NCBI GenBank assembly: GCA_950054155.1 | Contig: CATLOT010000031.1 | Coordinates: forward strand, 1-41,301 | Origin: an uncultured Bacteriovoracaceae bacterium | GTDB lineage: Bacteria; Bdellovibrionota; Bacteriovoracia; Bacteriovoracales; Bacteriovoracaceae | Reading direction: 5' to 3' | DNA: 41,301 bases | Shown here: piece after piece, positions 32,544 to 40,663 of the stretch | Numbering within the stretch: the stretch's first letter is position 1 | Layout: each line of letters opens with the position of its first letter | The notes under the pieces: model-generated | The model's input: only the letters and a program-made list of their open reading frames with translations | Told to the model about the DNA's origin: nothing | Database searches by the model: none | Translations under genes and position numbers: made by a program

Positions 32544-34190
32544 ATGCTCGAAAACCAAGCATCTGAGAGTCGACGTTTCGCCGTTATTGACCTTGAAGCG
32601 TCCTCAACGAAACCACGAAATAGAATTATGGAAGTCGCTGTTCTCATCCTTGAAGATGACGGGACAGAAATGCGCCTTCTCGATAGTTACTCTTCTCTCG
32701 TCAATCCTGAGGTTGCTGTTCCTGAAAATATTTTGGAGCTTACAGGCATCACTCAAGAAGAACTTGAAACAGCCCCCAAATTCTTTGAGCTCGCAGAAGA
32801 TCTTGAAATGATGACGAGAGACTGCACCATAGTGGCCCACAATGTGGAATTCGACTTTGGTCTCTTAAGAGAAGAATTTGAAAAACTTGGAACTGATTTT
32901 CCACGTAAAACTAAGTGCACCCAAGAGCTCGCCAAACAGCACTATGCTGAGCTTGGCAACTATGATCTCAAGAGCCTCTGTGAGCTTCTTGATATTGATC
33001 TCGACTTTAATCACCGCGCTATGGACGATGCCCTAGCCTGTGCTGAACTCTTTAAGAAAACTTATTTAAAAACTCTCGACTCATCTCGTGAGGAAGGCCC
33101 GTCCCTTACTAAGATTCACCGCGCTTTTCCAAGTCTCGACCTTAACTTCCTTGGGGAATTAAGTAAGAGTCCTGGGGTTGTTCACTTCAATCGCGAAGGA
33201 AAAACGGTTTACGTTGAGCGCTTTGAAAATCTTAAAGAAGAAGTTCCCCGCTTTCTTCTTCGCTTTCATCAAGAAAAAGAAGAGCCTGAAATTGAGGAAC
33301 TCCAAGTACTAGCCTACAAAGATTCCTTATTGGCCATGCGTAAGAAAGAAGAGCGCATTATTAAGCTTCAGCCTGAGCTTAATCTGGAAGAAAGAAAGTC
33401 AGCCTGGGGTGTTTTCTTAAAAGAAAACCCCTTTTCATTACGAGCTTTCCCTCTTTCAAAAGGAAAAGGCGATCTCCTCTTTATTTCCAATAATAAAGAT
33501 GATGCCGTTCACTGGATTCGTCTTCAACTCAATGATATCGAAAAACAAGAATTTGCTTATATTGACCAGCAAGACCAACGCTTAATCAATAGACTTAAGA
33601 AAGAGCGCGAAAAACAAATTCGCGCCAAGGTTAAGCCCTTCGCCCAGTATCCTCATGATTACTTTGTGGTAATGGGACCAGGCCGTGACGAAGACGAACT
33701 TTCTTGTCACTTCTTTAGTGGAGGAAAACTTAGCGGTCATGCCTATATCCCTGGTCAGGCCATGTTTGGTCTCGATATGTGCCCAAAAGATGTTAAACCC
33801 GTTAAGGAAACAGAAATCCTTAAGCATTACTTCTTAAGAGAGTTTCAAGACTGGAAAACAAGATCACGCAAAGACCATTCCATTCGTGTTCTCAAAAACC
33901 ATAAGAAAGTAAAACGTCGTGACCCTGATGAAGAGGCCAATGGTAATACTCTTCAAGCAGAAGTTCCTGAGCGCCCCAACCGCAATAACAATCGCGGCAA
34001 GAAGAAAAAGAAGAAATCTAATTTTAATAAAGGTGGCAAACCTAATCGTCACAATAATAACCGCACCAATTCCAATAATGGCCAAAAGGGCGGCAAGAAA
34101 AAGAAATATACAAAGAAAAAAGGCGGCGCCAACGGTAACCGTGCGCCAAAGCCAGCAGCCCCCAAAGCTAGTGCCCCTAAGCAGGACTAA
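32544..34190 (+). CDS. DnaQ-like 3'-5' exonuclease with a basic tail
   Basis: 548 aa. Residues 10-180 are a DEDDh exonuclease domain of the DnaQ/epsilon type: VIDLEAS (D16, E18), AHNVEFDFGLL (third Asp, near 100) and HRAMDDALACAELF (His and fourth Asp, near 158-163). Residues about 185-440 form an unrecognised second region, partly like the UvrC-side domain of DinG/Cho-like exonuclease fusions but lacking clear motifs. The last 95 residues are Lys/Asn/Gly/Pro-rich and would bind nucleic acid. It could act in DNA or RNA processing. The ATG at 32544 is the only one before the exonuclease core. Confidence 0.88.
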   Translation: MLENQASESRRFAVIDLEASSTKPRNRIMEVAVLILEDDGTEMRLLDSYSSLVNPEVAVPENILELTGITQEELETAPKFFELAEDLEMMTRDCTIVAHNVEFDFGLLREEFEKLGTDFPRKTKCTQELAKQHYAELGNYDLKSLCELLDIDLDFNHRAMDDALACAELFKKTYLKTLDSSREEGPSLTKIHRAFPSLDLNFLGELSKSPGVVHFNREGKTVYVERFENLKEEVPRFLLRFHQEKEEPEIEELQVLAYKDSLLAMRKKEERIIKLQPELNLEERKSAWGVFLKENPFSLRAFPLSKGKGDLLFISNNKDDAVHWIRLQLNDIEKQEFAYIDQQDQRLINRLKKEREKQIRAKVKPFAQYPHDYFVVMGPGRDEDELSCHFFSGGKLSGHAYIPGQAMFGLDMCPKDVKPVKETEILKHYFLREFQDWKTRSRKDHSIRVLKNHKKVKRRDPDEEANGNTLQAEVPERPNRNNNRGKKKKKKSNFNKGGKPNRHNNNRTNSNNGQKGGKKKKYTKKKGGANGNRAPKPAAPKASAPKQD

Positions 34191-34195
34191 GTTCT

Positions 34196-34702
34196 ATGCT
34201 CTCTGCTCTCGCTGAATACCAACTCTATATTTTCATCGCTTGTGGAATTATTATTCCCGCCCTCTGTTACGCTATCTATCTGCAATGGCAGACCTTCAAT
34301 GAAATGAAGATCGATAAGGAAAGAAAACGTGAAGAGATCCTTGCTGGTCAAAAGAAGCGCCAACAAGGCCTGCGCGAAAGTATTGAGATTATATCCATGG
34401 CAACAATTCAGGAGCAGTGTGAAATTTCAGAAGCCTGTCTTCGTATAGCCAACCTTCTTCCTCTCTATGACCATATTGATCATACCGAAGAACAGTGGAA
34501 ACCGCTCTTTGCGATGTATGAAGAGATTAGAGAACTCAAAACTTTAGAAGCACGAAAAGACCTCAGAGCTTCAGAAAGATTCTCTGAAGATAAGAGGCGA
34601 TTCGCATCAGAAGAAAAGTTTCAAAAAGAAATTCTCACGATCTGTGAGGAGCTCTATCGCCTCACTCGAACAGATAAAGCATCTTCACAGGAGCTTCATT
34701 AA
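34196..34702 (+). CDS. DUF2489 membrane-anchored helical protein
   Basis: 168 aa. One N-terminal helix (YIFIACGIIIPALCYAIYL, about 11-29) then a charged helical region. The pattern SIEIISMATIQEQCEISEACLR, then LL..Y and ELKTLEARKDLRASERF matches DUF2489 proteins of proteobacteria. Function unknown. AGGA lies nine bases before the ATG, just after the exonuclease stop. Its stop overlaps the start of the dCMP deaminase gene (TAATG), so they are coupled. Confidence 0.82.
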   Translation: MLSALAEYQLYIFIACGIIIPALCYAIYLQWQTFNEMKIDKERKREEILAGQKKRQQGLRESIEIISMATIQEQCEISEACLRIANLLPLYDHIDHTEEQWKPLFAMYEEIRELKTLEARKDLRASERFSEDKRRFASEEKFQKEILTICEELYRLTRTDKASSQELH

Positions 34703-35217
34703 TGCAAACACCGAAAGCCCCTCTCTCCTGGGATGAATACTTCATGCTCCAAGCGATGATGGCCAGTATGCGTTCAAAAGATCCCTCTACAAAAGTTGGC
34801 TCCGTCCTTGTTGATGAGAATAATCATCAAATTTCAATGGGCTACAATGGCTTTATTGCAGGAATTGATGAGGCCAAACTCCCTTGGTCAAAAGACCTTA
34901 ACGAGGGCTTAGAGAATACGAAATATGCCTACGTTGTGCACGCTGAGGCCAACGCCATTCTTCACTCAACTCGAAGCCTTGAAAACTCACGCTGCTACGT
35001 CACCCTCTTTCCCTGTAATGAATGTGCTAAGCTGATCGCCTCTAAAAAGATCAAAGAAGTAATTTATTTATCGGATAAACACCAAGATAAAGAACACACT
35101 ATTGCGGCCAAGAAAATCTTTGACCTTACTGGTATCAAATATCGTCCGCTTCGTATTGGAGAGAACCTCTTGCAATTACTAGAGAGGCATCTCAAAAACC
35201 AGGTCGAGGACCTTTAA
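34702..35217 (+). CDS. Deoxycytidylate (dCMP) deaminase family protein
   Basis: 171 aa. It converts dCMP to dUMP for thymidylate synthesis. The zinc site is complete: H80-A-E82 and P104-C-x-x-C108 (PCNEC). The N-terminal YFMLQAMMASMRSKDPSTKV and GYNGFIAGIDE are typical of the dCMP/ComEB group rather than cytosine or guanine deaminases. It is translated in overlap with the DUF2489 gene, with which it may be co-regulated. Confidence 0.94.
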   Translation: MQTPKAPLSWDEYFMLQAMMASMRSKDPSTKVGSVLVDENNHQISMGYNGFIAGIDEAKLPWSKDLNEGLENTKYAYVVHAEANAILHSTRSLENSRCYVTLFPCNECAKLIASKKIKEVIYLSDKHQDKEHTIAAKKIFDLTGIKYRPLRIGENLLQLLERHLKNQVEDL

Positions 35218-35293
35218 ACAGGGTCATTCTGCCCCTCATTCTCTTACTTTCCCTTTCCTTTTCGTAAGCAAGTGTTGGCCAAAAGCCCGTGTG

Positions 35294-35336
35294 TATCGAT
35301 GATTAACTCGATAAGATATTTATAATGGAGTCGATA
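35294..35336 (+). promoter_or_regulatory. Possible promoter with TATCGA dyad
   Basis: TATAAT at 35,321-35,326, with a poor -35 (about GATGAT). A dyad TATCGA-8-TCGATA (35,294-35,313) covers the -35 area and a third TCGATA lies at 35,331. This may be an operator for the small gene at 35,414. Confidence 0.4.
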
Positions 35337-35413
35337 GAATGGTCGACAGGAAGTTAACCAACCTATACACACACACGACTCTCGGACATGTATTTTTCAA
35401 CAAGGAGGCATTT

Positions 35414-35761
35414 ATGAAGATGGCCATTGCAGTTGAAACGTTTAAGCATCCCGAGCGCCAATCCGACTACAAAGTCTGGTACCTTAATCTCAACTATAAA
35501 GGTGAGGTTATCGGCATTGGAGTCAAAACCAGAGAAGAGCTGGTTCAGTCCCTCTTCAAAGAGTACAGAGAGACAGGTCGATCACAATGGAGGGCATTCT
35601 GCCAAGAGAGCGAAACCTCAAAACCGATCGAGATTTTCGACTTTATCGCTCAAAACTCTTTTGAGAACACCCATTTCGGGAATTTACCAACCCTTGCTCA
35701 ATTTCAAGAAACCTTAAACTTGCTTCAGACCAATCTGGAGCTGAGGGCGATAGCTAGCTAG
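35414..35761 (+). CDS. Small unknown protein
   Basis: 115 aa, not recognised. The ATG at 35414 has a perfect AAGGAGG five bases upstream, so I reject the start 25 codons earlier. It is soluble, with a strand-rich N-terminal half (YKVWYLNLNYKGEVIGIGVK) followed by helices. There is no signal peptide or cysteine pair. It has its own putative promoter and terminator. Confidence 0.82.
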   Translation: MKMAIAVETFKHPERQSDYKVWYLNLNYKGEVIGIGVKTREELVQSLFKEYRETGRSQWRAFCQESETSKPIEIFDFIAQNSFENTHFGNLPTLAQFQETLNLLQTNLELRAIAS

Positions 35762-35775
35762 TTAATCATCGCAGC

Positions 35776-35813
35776 GGGAGTCGAGAACAGGAGGTTCTCA
35801 ACTCCTCCCTTTT
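35776..35813 (+). terminator. Terminator of the small unknown gene
   Basis: GGGAGT-C-GAGAAC-AGGAG-GTTCTC-A-ACTCC hairpin (35,776-35,808) followed by four T. It lies against the end of the convergent scramblase gene. Confidence 0.75.
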
Positions 35814-36438
35814 AATCCTTTTGATTATCCTCAAAGAAATCAAGATCAATAGTAATCGCTCCAGCGAGAGCAATTGCTTTTTTCTCCGCTTCAAGATCTG
35901 GCAGCTTAACACCAAATTTATCAGCATCCGTAAAAATCTCTTTAATCAATCCACCCCAACTCTTTTTTACAACTCCAATCTCTTGATCTCGGTGATCGAG
36001 GATGGGAAAAGTCCAAAGATGCCAAATCGGAGCTTGGACGCGCGCAAAGATATTTCCCTTAGCATCAACGAGGTCATACTTCTTATAGAGAATTCCAAAG
36101 CGCCGCTCGACACTTCCAAGAACTTTTCCCTGAGCTGTCTGCACCACAAGACTTGAGAAGAAGAAAAAGAAGGGCCTGTGCAGTTGTAAGAGTTCAAGAC
36201 CTTGATTGTCCCAAATCTTCACTTCAAGAGGACGGTGAGAGCGAAAGATTTGTCTCTTAATAAAGCCAAAGAGACCGCCACCCTGCTCGGCCATGTACCC
36301 GATTTTCTGTCCTTGACCATCAAGAAGCTCATAGCGATTACTGCTTTCAAATCCAACGAGAATTTCTCCCCATTCTTTGACCTGTTGAATAAAAACTTGG
36401 CTTGTTTGATCAAGTAGTTGACGCAATTCTGAATTCAT
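35812..36438 (-). CDS. Phospholipid-scramblase-family protein
   Basis: 208 aa. The whole protein fits the scramblase/LURP-one-like fold: NRYELLDGQGQKIGYMAEQ, FIKRQIFRSHRPLEVKIWDN, then HRPFFFFFSSL, VVKKSWGGLIKEIFTDADKF and the terminal IALAGAITIDLDFFE. The FTDADKFGV segment aligns with the calcium-site region of human PLSCR1. There is no N-terminal proline-rich region and no clear separate membrane helix except the last hydrophobic stretch. Homologues exist in bacteria; lipid scrambling by them is not proven. AAGGA is six bases before the ATG. Confidence 0.88.
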   Translation of the reverse strand: MNSELRQLLDQTSQVFIQQVKEWGEILVGFESSNRYELLDGQGQKIGYMAEQGGGLFGFIKRQIFRSHRPLEVKIWDNQGLELLQLHRPFFFFFSSLVVQTAQGKVLGSVERRFGILYKKYDLVDAKGNIFARVQAPIWHLWTFPILDHRDQEIGVVKKSWGGLIKEIFTDADKFGVKLPDLEAEKKAIALAGAITIDLDFFEDNQKD

Positions 36439-36533
36439 AGTTCATCCTTTCCACGTGGGCTTATTGACCGTATAATGGCGCCGTAATAGACCCCCAACAA
36501 TTATAGTCTCCAAAACCCAAAAGAGGAGTTTTC

Positions 36534-37481
36534 ATGAAGCCATTTATCCTTGTATGCGACGGCATGGACAAAGAAATTTTTAAATCACTTCAAGGTGTAA
36601 CAGACTTTGATGTTCACCCAGAAGCGAAGAATTCTCAAGACACAATTTCAGAACTTCTTCCTAAAGCAAGTGCTCTTGTCATCCGCTCTGCCACGACAGT
36701 GACCCCAGACCTTCTTGAAAAAGCTCCCAACCTTAAACTTGTTATTCGCGCGGGCGAGGGAACAGACAATATTGATAAGAAAGCCTGTGAAGCTAAAGGC
36801 GTAAAAGTGGCCAACACTCCAGGGGCCAACAACAACTCGGCGGCTGAGCATGCCATTGCCCTTATGATGACGGTCCTCAGAAATACTGCTGCAGCTAACC
36901 AGACCATGAAAAATGGTGGCTGGGATAAAAGTAAATATACAGGCCTTGAACTTTCCAATAAGAAAGTGGGTATCGTTGGCTTTGGTCGCATTGGCCAAAT
37001 TGTCGCCAAAAGACTTCAAGGCTTTGAGCCAGAGATTCTCTTCTTTGATCCCTTCATCGAAAAGAGTGATCTTCCTAACACGACTAAAGCAAATACTCTT
37101 GAAGAGATCTTTTCAACTTGTGATGTCATTACCCTTCATACTCCCCTGATGGAGAAAACCAAGGGCATGGTCAATGAAGCCCTTCTGTCTCAAATGAAGC
37201 CTCAATCCATTCTTGTTAACGCCTCTCGTGGAGGAATCGTTGATGAGGTGGCCCTTGAGAAAATCCTTTCAGAGGGAAAAATTCGAGGAGCGGGCTTTGA
37301 CGTCTTCGCAACCGAGCCCCTTGAAGAAAACTCAAGCCTTAGAAAGCTTGATAACCTCACTCTTACTCCTCACCTCGGAGCTTCCACAGCAGAAGCTCAA
37401 GTAAGAGTTGGCGAAATGGCCGTAAACCAGTTAAAAGAGTTTTTTCTCAATAATAACCTTCTAAATGAGGTAAGGGCCTAA
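36534..37481 (+). CDS. serA: D-3-phosphoglycerate dehydrogenase-like (SerA-type), short form
   Basis: 315 aa. It oxidises 3-phosphoglycerate to phosphohydroxypyruvate, the first step of serine synthesis, or a related 2-hydroxyacid. The NAD site is VGIVGFGRIG. Catalytic residues appear in NASRGGIVDE (Arg), the downstream Glu of DVFATEPLEE, and LTPHLGASTAEAQ (His). It lacks the C-terminal ACT domain, so it should not be feedback-inhibited by serine in the E. coli way. A related hydroxyacid substrate is possible. RBS AGGAG is five bases before the ATG. Its stop overlaps the purA ATG (TAATG). Confidence 0.88.
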   Translation: MKPFILVCDGMDKEIFKSLQGVTDFDVHPEAKNSQDTISELLPKASALVIRSATTVTPDLLEKAPNLKLVIRAGEGTDNIDKKACEAKGVKVANTPGANNNSAAEHAIALMMTVLRNTAAANQTMKNGGWDKSKYTGLELSNKKVGIVGFGRIGQIVAKRLQGFEPEILFFDPFIEKSDLPNTTKANTLEEIFSTCDVITLHTPLMEKTKGMVNEALLSQMKPQSILVNASRGGIVDEVALEKILSEGKIRGAGFDVFATEPLEENSSLRKLDNLTLTPHLGASTAEAQVRVGEMAVNQLKEFFLNNNLLNEVRA

Positions 37482-38752
37482 TGCAATCTCTAGCAATTAT
37501 TGGCTCCCAATGGGGAGATGAAGGAAAGGGCAAGATCACTGATCTTCTCGGTCAAAAGTGTGATCTTGTTGTCCGCTACCAAGGTGGTAACAACGCTGGA
37601 CACACCATCATTGTCGGGGACAAAAAAATTGTCCTTCACCTAATCCCCTCAGGAATTCTTCACGATCATTGTACTTCAGTTGTGGGTCATGGTGTTGTCT
37701 TTGACCCCAGAGCTTTTAAAGAAGAGCTAGAGCACGTTAAAAAGGCAGGTGTTGATATCACTCCTGACCGTCTAAAAATTTCTGAGAACTGCTCTGTTAT
37801 CACCTATTACAATAAACTTCTTGATGGTCAGCGCGAGGCTAAGGGTCCGGTTAAAATTGGAACAACTGGAAAAGGCATTGGCCCCGCTTATGAAGATAAA
37901 ACTTCTCGCAAGGGACTTAAGCTAAAAGACCTTCTGAACAAAGAAGTTCTAAGAGAGAAACTTCACGCCAATATGATTGAAAAAGAGATTCTCTTTAAGC
38001 ACCTCTATGATGTTGAGTATCCTTCTGTTGAAGAAGAAACAGAAAAGCTCTTTGAGTTAGGTAAAATGATCGCCCCTTTTCTTTGCGATACATTCAGCCT
38101 TCTCGATCATGCCATTCAAGAAAATAAGAAAGTCCTCTATGAAGGAGCGCAAGGCGTGCTTCTTGATATCGACTATGGATCTTACCCTTATGTCACCTCT
38201 TCAAGCACTGGTGCTGGTGGTATTTATACCGGAGCTGGCCTTCCAGGTAAGTACGTTGATGAAGTCCTCGGAATTACCAAGGCCTACACAACACGCGTAG
38301 GAGAAGGACCCTTTCCCACTGAGCTCTTTGATGAAGTCGGTGAGAGAATCCAAAGAATTGGCCATGAATTCGGTGCAACCACAGGACGTAAACGCCGCTG
38401 TGGCTGGCTCGACCTTCCGCTTTTAAAATATACTGTGAAGGCCTCTAATATCACGAGTATTGCTCTTACAAAGCTTGATGTTCTTGCAGGTATTGAATCT
38501 CTAAAGGTCTGTACGGGTTACAAATACAACGGGAAGACAATCGACTGTGCCTATCCAGGAATTGACCTCACTCAAGTGGAGCCTATCCTTGAGGATATTC
38601 AAACTTTTCACGACGACTTTAAAACCGATGAATTCTCACTTGAATTAAAGTCCTATATTGAAACCATTGAAAAAGGAATCGGCATCAAGGTCGGTATCCT
38701 TGCTCACGGTCCCGAGAGAAGCGAAATTAAATTTATTCAAAATTACTTCTAG
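37481..38752 (+). CDS. purA: Adenylosuccinate synthetase
   Basis: 423 aa, normal length. It joins IMP and aspartate with GTP to form adenylosuccinate in AMP synthesis. GSQWGDEGKGK at residues 8-18 is the P-loop and catalytic Asp. GGNNAGHTI, TTGKGIGPAYEDK, EGAQGVLLDIDYGSYPYVTS and GRKRRCGWLDL follow as in the family. The C-terminal GTP motif reads AHGPERSE. It is coupled to serA and overlaps the end of mtaB by four bases. Confidence 0.98.
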   Translation: MQSLAIIGSQWGDEGKGKITDLLGQKCDLVVRYQGGNNAGHTIIVGDKKIVLHLIPSGILHDHCTSVVGHGVVFDPRAFKEELEHVKKAGVDITPDRLKISENCSVITYYNKLLDGQREAKGPVKIGTTGKGIGPAYEDKTSRKGLKLKDLLNKEVLREKLHANMIEKEILFKHLYDVEYPSVEEETEKLFELGKMIAPFLCDTFSLLDHAIQENKKVLYEGAQGVLLDIDYGSYPYVTSSSTGAGGIYTGAGLPGKYVDEVLGITKAYTTRVGEGPFPTELFDEVGERIQRIGHEFGATTGRKRRCGWLDLPLLKYTVKASNITSIALTKLDVLAGIESLKVCTGYKYNGKTIDCAYPGIDLTQVEPILEDIQTFHDDFKTDEFSLELKSYIETIEKGIGIKVGILAHGPERSEIKFIQNYF

Positions 38753-40047
38753 TTAAGAAGCTCACCAATGAGATGTCCGCCATCGTAATCCTTTAGGAAA
38801 ACATGGCGGATTTTATTTTTAAGCTCAGCACTACTCTTGAGCCAAACGCGAACATAATTTCTTGTATAGCCTTCCCAATAGCCGTGCTTATTGAGCCTCT
38901 CAAAGAGAACCTCACTTGAGCCCCCAACTTGATCTTGGGAAAACATCTCAAGCTTTGCTTCACCAAACATCGTGAGCGCGCGCACACGATCCTTCTTCAC
39001 TCCATGCTGGATATGATTTTCCATTCGCGCCGCAATTGTGTTTTTTCGACTTGAATAAGGAAAAATATGAAAGTGCGTAATCGGCAGTTCTTTAAGAAGG
39101 TTATAAGTATTTTTAAACTGCTCTTCAGTTTCCCCAGGAAAACCACAAATAACGTCAGCGCCAATTCCCGCATCAGGAAAGGCAGTAATGATTTTATCAA
39201 TCGTCTTTCTGTAATGAGAGACGTCGTATTTTCTTCTCATCAGGGTAAGAATATCATCATCGCCACTTTGCAGGGGCACATGAAAGTGCTCCATGAATTT
39301 AGGAGAGCTCTTAAAGGCCTCAAGAAGTTCATCTGTAATCGTATTGGGCTCCACACTTCCTAGGCGCAGCCTCTCAAGTCCATCAATATCAAGGAGGCGG
39401 TAGACGAGCTCTGTGAGACGCTCACCAGTATTCGCTTCATACTCTCCGATATTAACACCAGTAAGAACCACCTCTTTAAAACCATCCGCGACAACTCGCT
39501 TAGCGTTCTCTACAGCATCTGAAATGGGAAGAGCGCGTGAGCGGCCTCTTGCCTGAGGAATGATGCAAAAAGAGCACACATAATTACAACCGTCTTGGAT
39601 CTTAAGAAAAGCTCTTGTATGACCTTCGGCTTCACTTGTCGCAGCCCCATAGAAAGTTGTGGTCTTATCAATATGAACGACATCGTCGCCATCTTCTTCA
39701 AGATAATCAAAAACTTTATATTTCTCACTCGTGCCCAAAACAAGATCGACACCTGTCATTTTAGAGATGCGTTCTGAGTCCATCTGAGCATAGCAGCCAG
39801 CAACGACAATCTTCCCTTCAGGGCTTGCTTTATGGGCCTTACGAATGAGATTACGGCACGTGGAGTCCGCACCATCAGTCACTGTACAAGTATTGATAAA
39901 GCTCACATCAGCAGGCTCACCAAAGTCAACGACTTCGTATCCACGCTCCTGAAAGCCCTTAGCGATTGAGCCTGTCTCAGAAAAGTTGAGGCGACAACCA
40001 AGGGTATGAAGAGCAACGCGTTTTTTATTTAGATCAGTGTTTTCCAT
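38749..40047 (-). CDS. mtaB: MtaB, tRNA-t6A37 methylthiotransferase
   Basis: 432 aa. This radical-SAM enzyme adds a methylthio group to t6A37 of ANN-decoding tRNAs. The N-terminal UPF0004 domain has its three cysteines (LGCRLNFSE, INTCTVTDGAD, AGCYAQ). The radical-SAM cluster motif is CNYVCSFC, and QARGRSR and ADVICGFPGETEEQF follow. NTCTVTDGAD and the length favour MtaB over MiaB or RimO. A TRAM-like C-terminal region is short. No ribosome site is clear before the ATG at 40047. Confidence 0.94.
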   Translation of the reverse strand: MENTDLNKKRVALHTLGCRLNFSETGSIAKGFQERGYEVVDFGEPADVSFINTCTVTDGADSTCRNLIRKAHKASPEGKIVVAGCYAQMDSERISKMTGVDLVLGTSEKYKVFDYLEEDGDDVVHIDKTTTFYGAATSEAEGHTRAFLKIQDGCNYVCSFCIIPQARGRSRALPISDAVENAKRVVADGFKEVVLTGVNIGEYEANTGERLTELVYRLLDIDGLERLRLGSVEPNTITDELLEAFKSSPKFMEHFHVPLQSGDDDILTLMRRKYDVSHYRKTIDKIITAFPDAGIGADVICGFPGETEEQFKNTYNLLKELPITHFHIFPYSSRKNTIAARMENHIQHGVKKDRVRALTMFGEAKLEMFSQDQVGGSSEVLFERLNKHGYWEGYTRNYVRVWLKSSAELKNKIRHVFLKDYDGGHLIGELLN

Positions 40048-40169
40048 GCTTTTTAACGGCTTTTAAGTATTTTTTTGCCAGATTAGCGAATGTAGCGAAA
40101 GCAAACAAGAGAGGCAACTTGAGTCGTGAAAAAACTTACCTATTTTCTGCAATTATCACGGAAAACTCA

Positions 40170-40198
40170 TTGACAAAATTCCTAATAAACATTAAATT
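40170..40198 (+). promoter_or_regulatory. Promoter of the tRNA pair
   Basis: TTGACA (40,170-40,175), 17 bases, TAAATT (40,193-40,198). The start would be near 40,205, about 17 bases before tRNA-Lys. Confidence 0.7.
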
Positions 40199-40221
40199 TT
40201 CTCTCACGTTTTAAAGATGTT

Positions 40222-40298
40222 GGTCCCGTAGCTCAGTTGGTTAGAGCATCTCCCTTTTAAGGAGAGGGTCCTGTGTTCGAGTCACAGCGGGATCACCA
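40222..40298 (+). tRNA. tRNA-Lys (anticodon TTT)
   Basis: 77 bases including encoded CCA. Acceptor GGTCCCG pairs with CGGGATC (one G-U). The D arm GCTCAGTTGGTTAGAGC, the anticodon stem TCTCC/GGAGA with loop CTTTTAA, and the T arm CTGTG-TTCGAGT-CACAG are all normal. The anticodon is at 40,256-40,258. Confidence 0.97.
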
Positions 40299-40334
40299 CT
40301 TTTAAACAACCGGTGCTCACAGGAGTCATACCAA

Positions 40335-40483
40335 GCCAATCTTCGGAGAAGCTCGGTTTTCTGATTTTCTTTTGAGTAAGCTTCAAGGAAGCAAACCTTT
40401 TCGCCGGAAGATTGGCCACTAAGCCATCGACCAAGAAAACGGTGAAGCTGACGAAGAAGATTGCTTAAAAGAAAATCAGAAAA
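40335..40483 (+). repeat. Interleaved inverted repeats in the tRNA-Lys/tRNA-Glu spacer
   Basis: Two inverted repeats interlock. GCCAATCTTC (40,335-40,344) pairs with GAAGATTGGC (40,407-40,416), and TTTTCTGATTTTCTTTT (40,357-40,373) pairs perfectly with its complement at 40,467-40,483, extending imperfectly to about 28 bases a side. The second arm ends one base before the mature tRNA-Glu. The order A-B-A'-B' would allow a pseudoknot or alternative folds. It may guide precursor processing by RNases. Confidence 0.7.
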
Positions 40484-40484
40484 T

Positions 40485-40562
40485 GCTCCCATCGTCTAGT
40501 CTGGTCTAGGACACCGCCTTTTCACGGCGGTAACAGGGGTTCGAATCCCCTTGGGAGTACCA
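40485..40562 (+). tRNA. tRNA-Glu (anticodon TTC)
   Basis: 78 bases including encoded CCA. Acceptor GCTCCCA pairs with TGGGAGT (terminal G-U). The anticodon stem CCGCC/GGCGG has loop TTTTCAC with anticodon TTC. The T arm AGGGG-TTCGAAT-CCCCT is normal, and the GGTAACAGGGGTTCGAATC region is typical of tRNA-Glu. Confidence 0.96.
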
Positions 40563-40573
40563 GTTTATAATTA

Positions 40574-40600
40574 AGCCCCTGTTTTTACAGGGGCTTTTTT
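40574..40600 (+). terminator. Terminator of the tRNA operon
   Basis: AGCCCCTGT-TTTT-ACAGGGGCT followed by a run of six T, twelve bases after tRNA-Glu. Confidence 0.93.
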
Positions 40601-40663
40601 GTTTTTAGACCTAAAAATCCGATTTTGAACGTCATGCGAGTGTGTTCATCACTTTTGGTACTC

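Noticed and set aside
36471-36476. TATAAT upstream of serA as a promoter
   Set aside because: No -35 box at the right distance on the plus strand; the nearby TTGACC has no well-spaced -10 box either.
40241-40492. Open frame of 83 codons on the minus strand across the two tRNAs and their spacer
   Set aside because: It reads through the tRNA-Lys body in antisense and has no ribosome site; such frames over tRNA genes are common artefacts.
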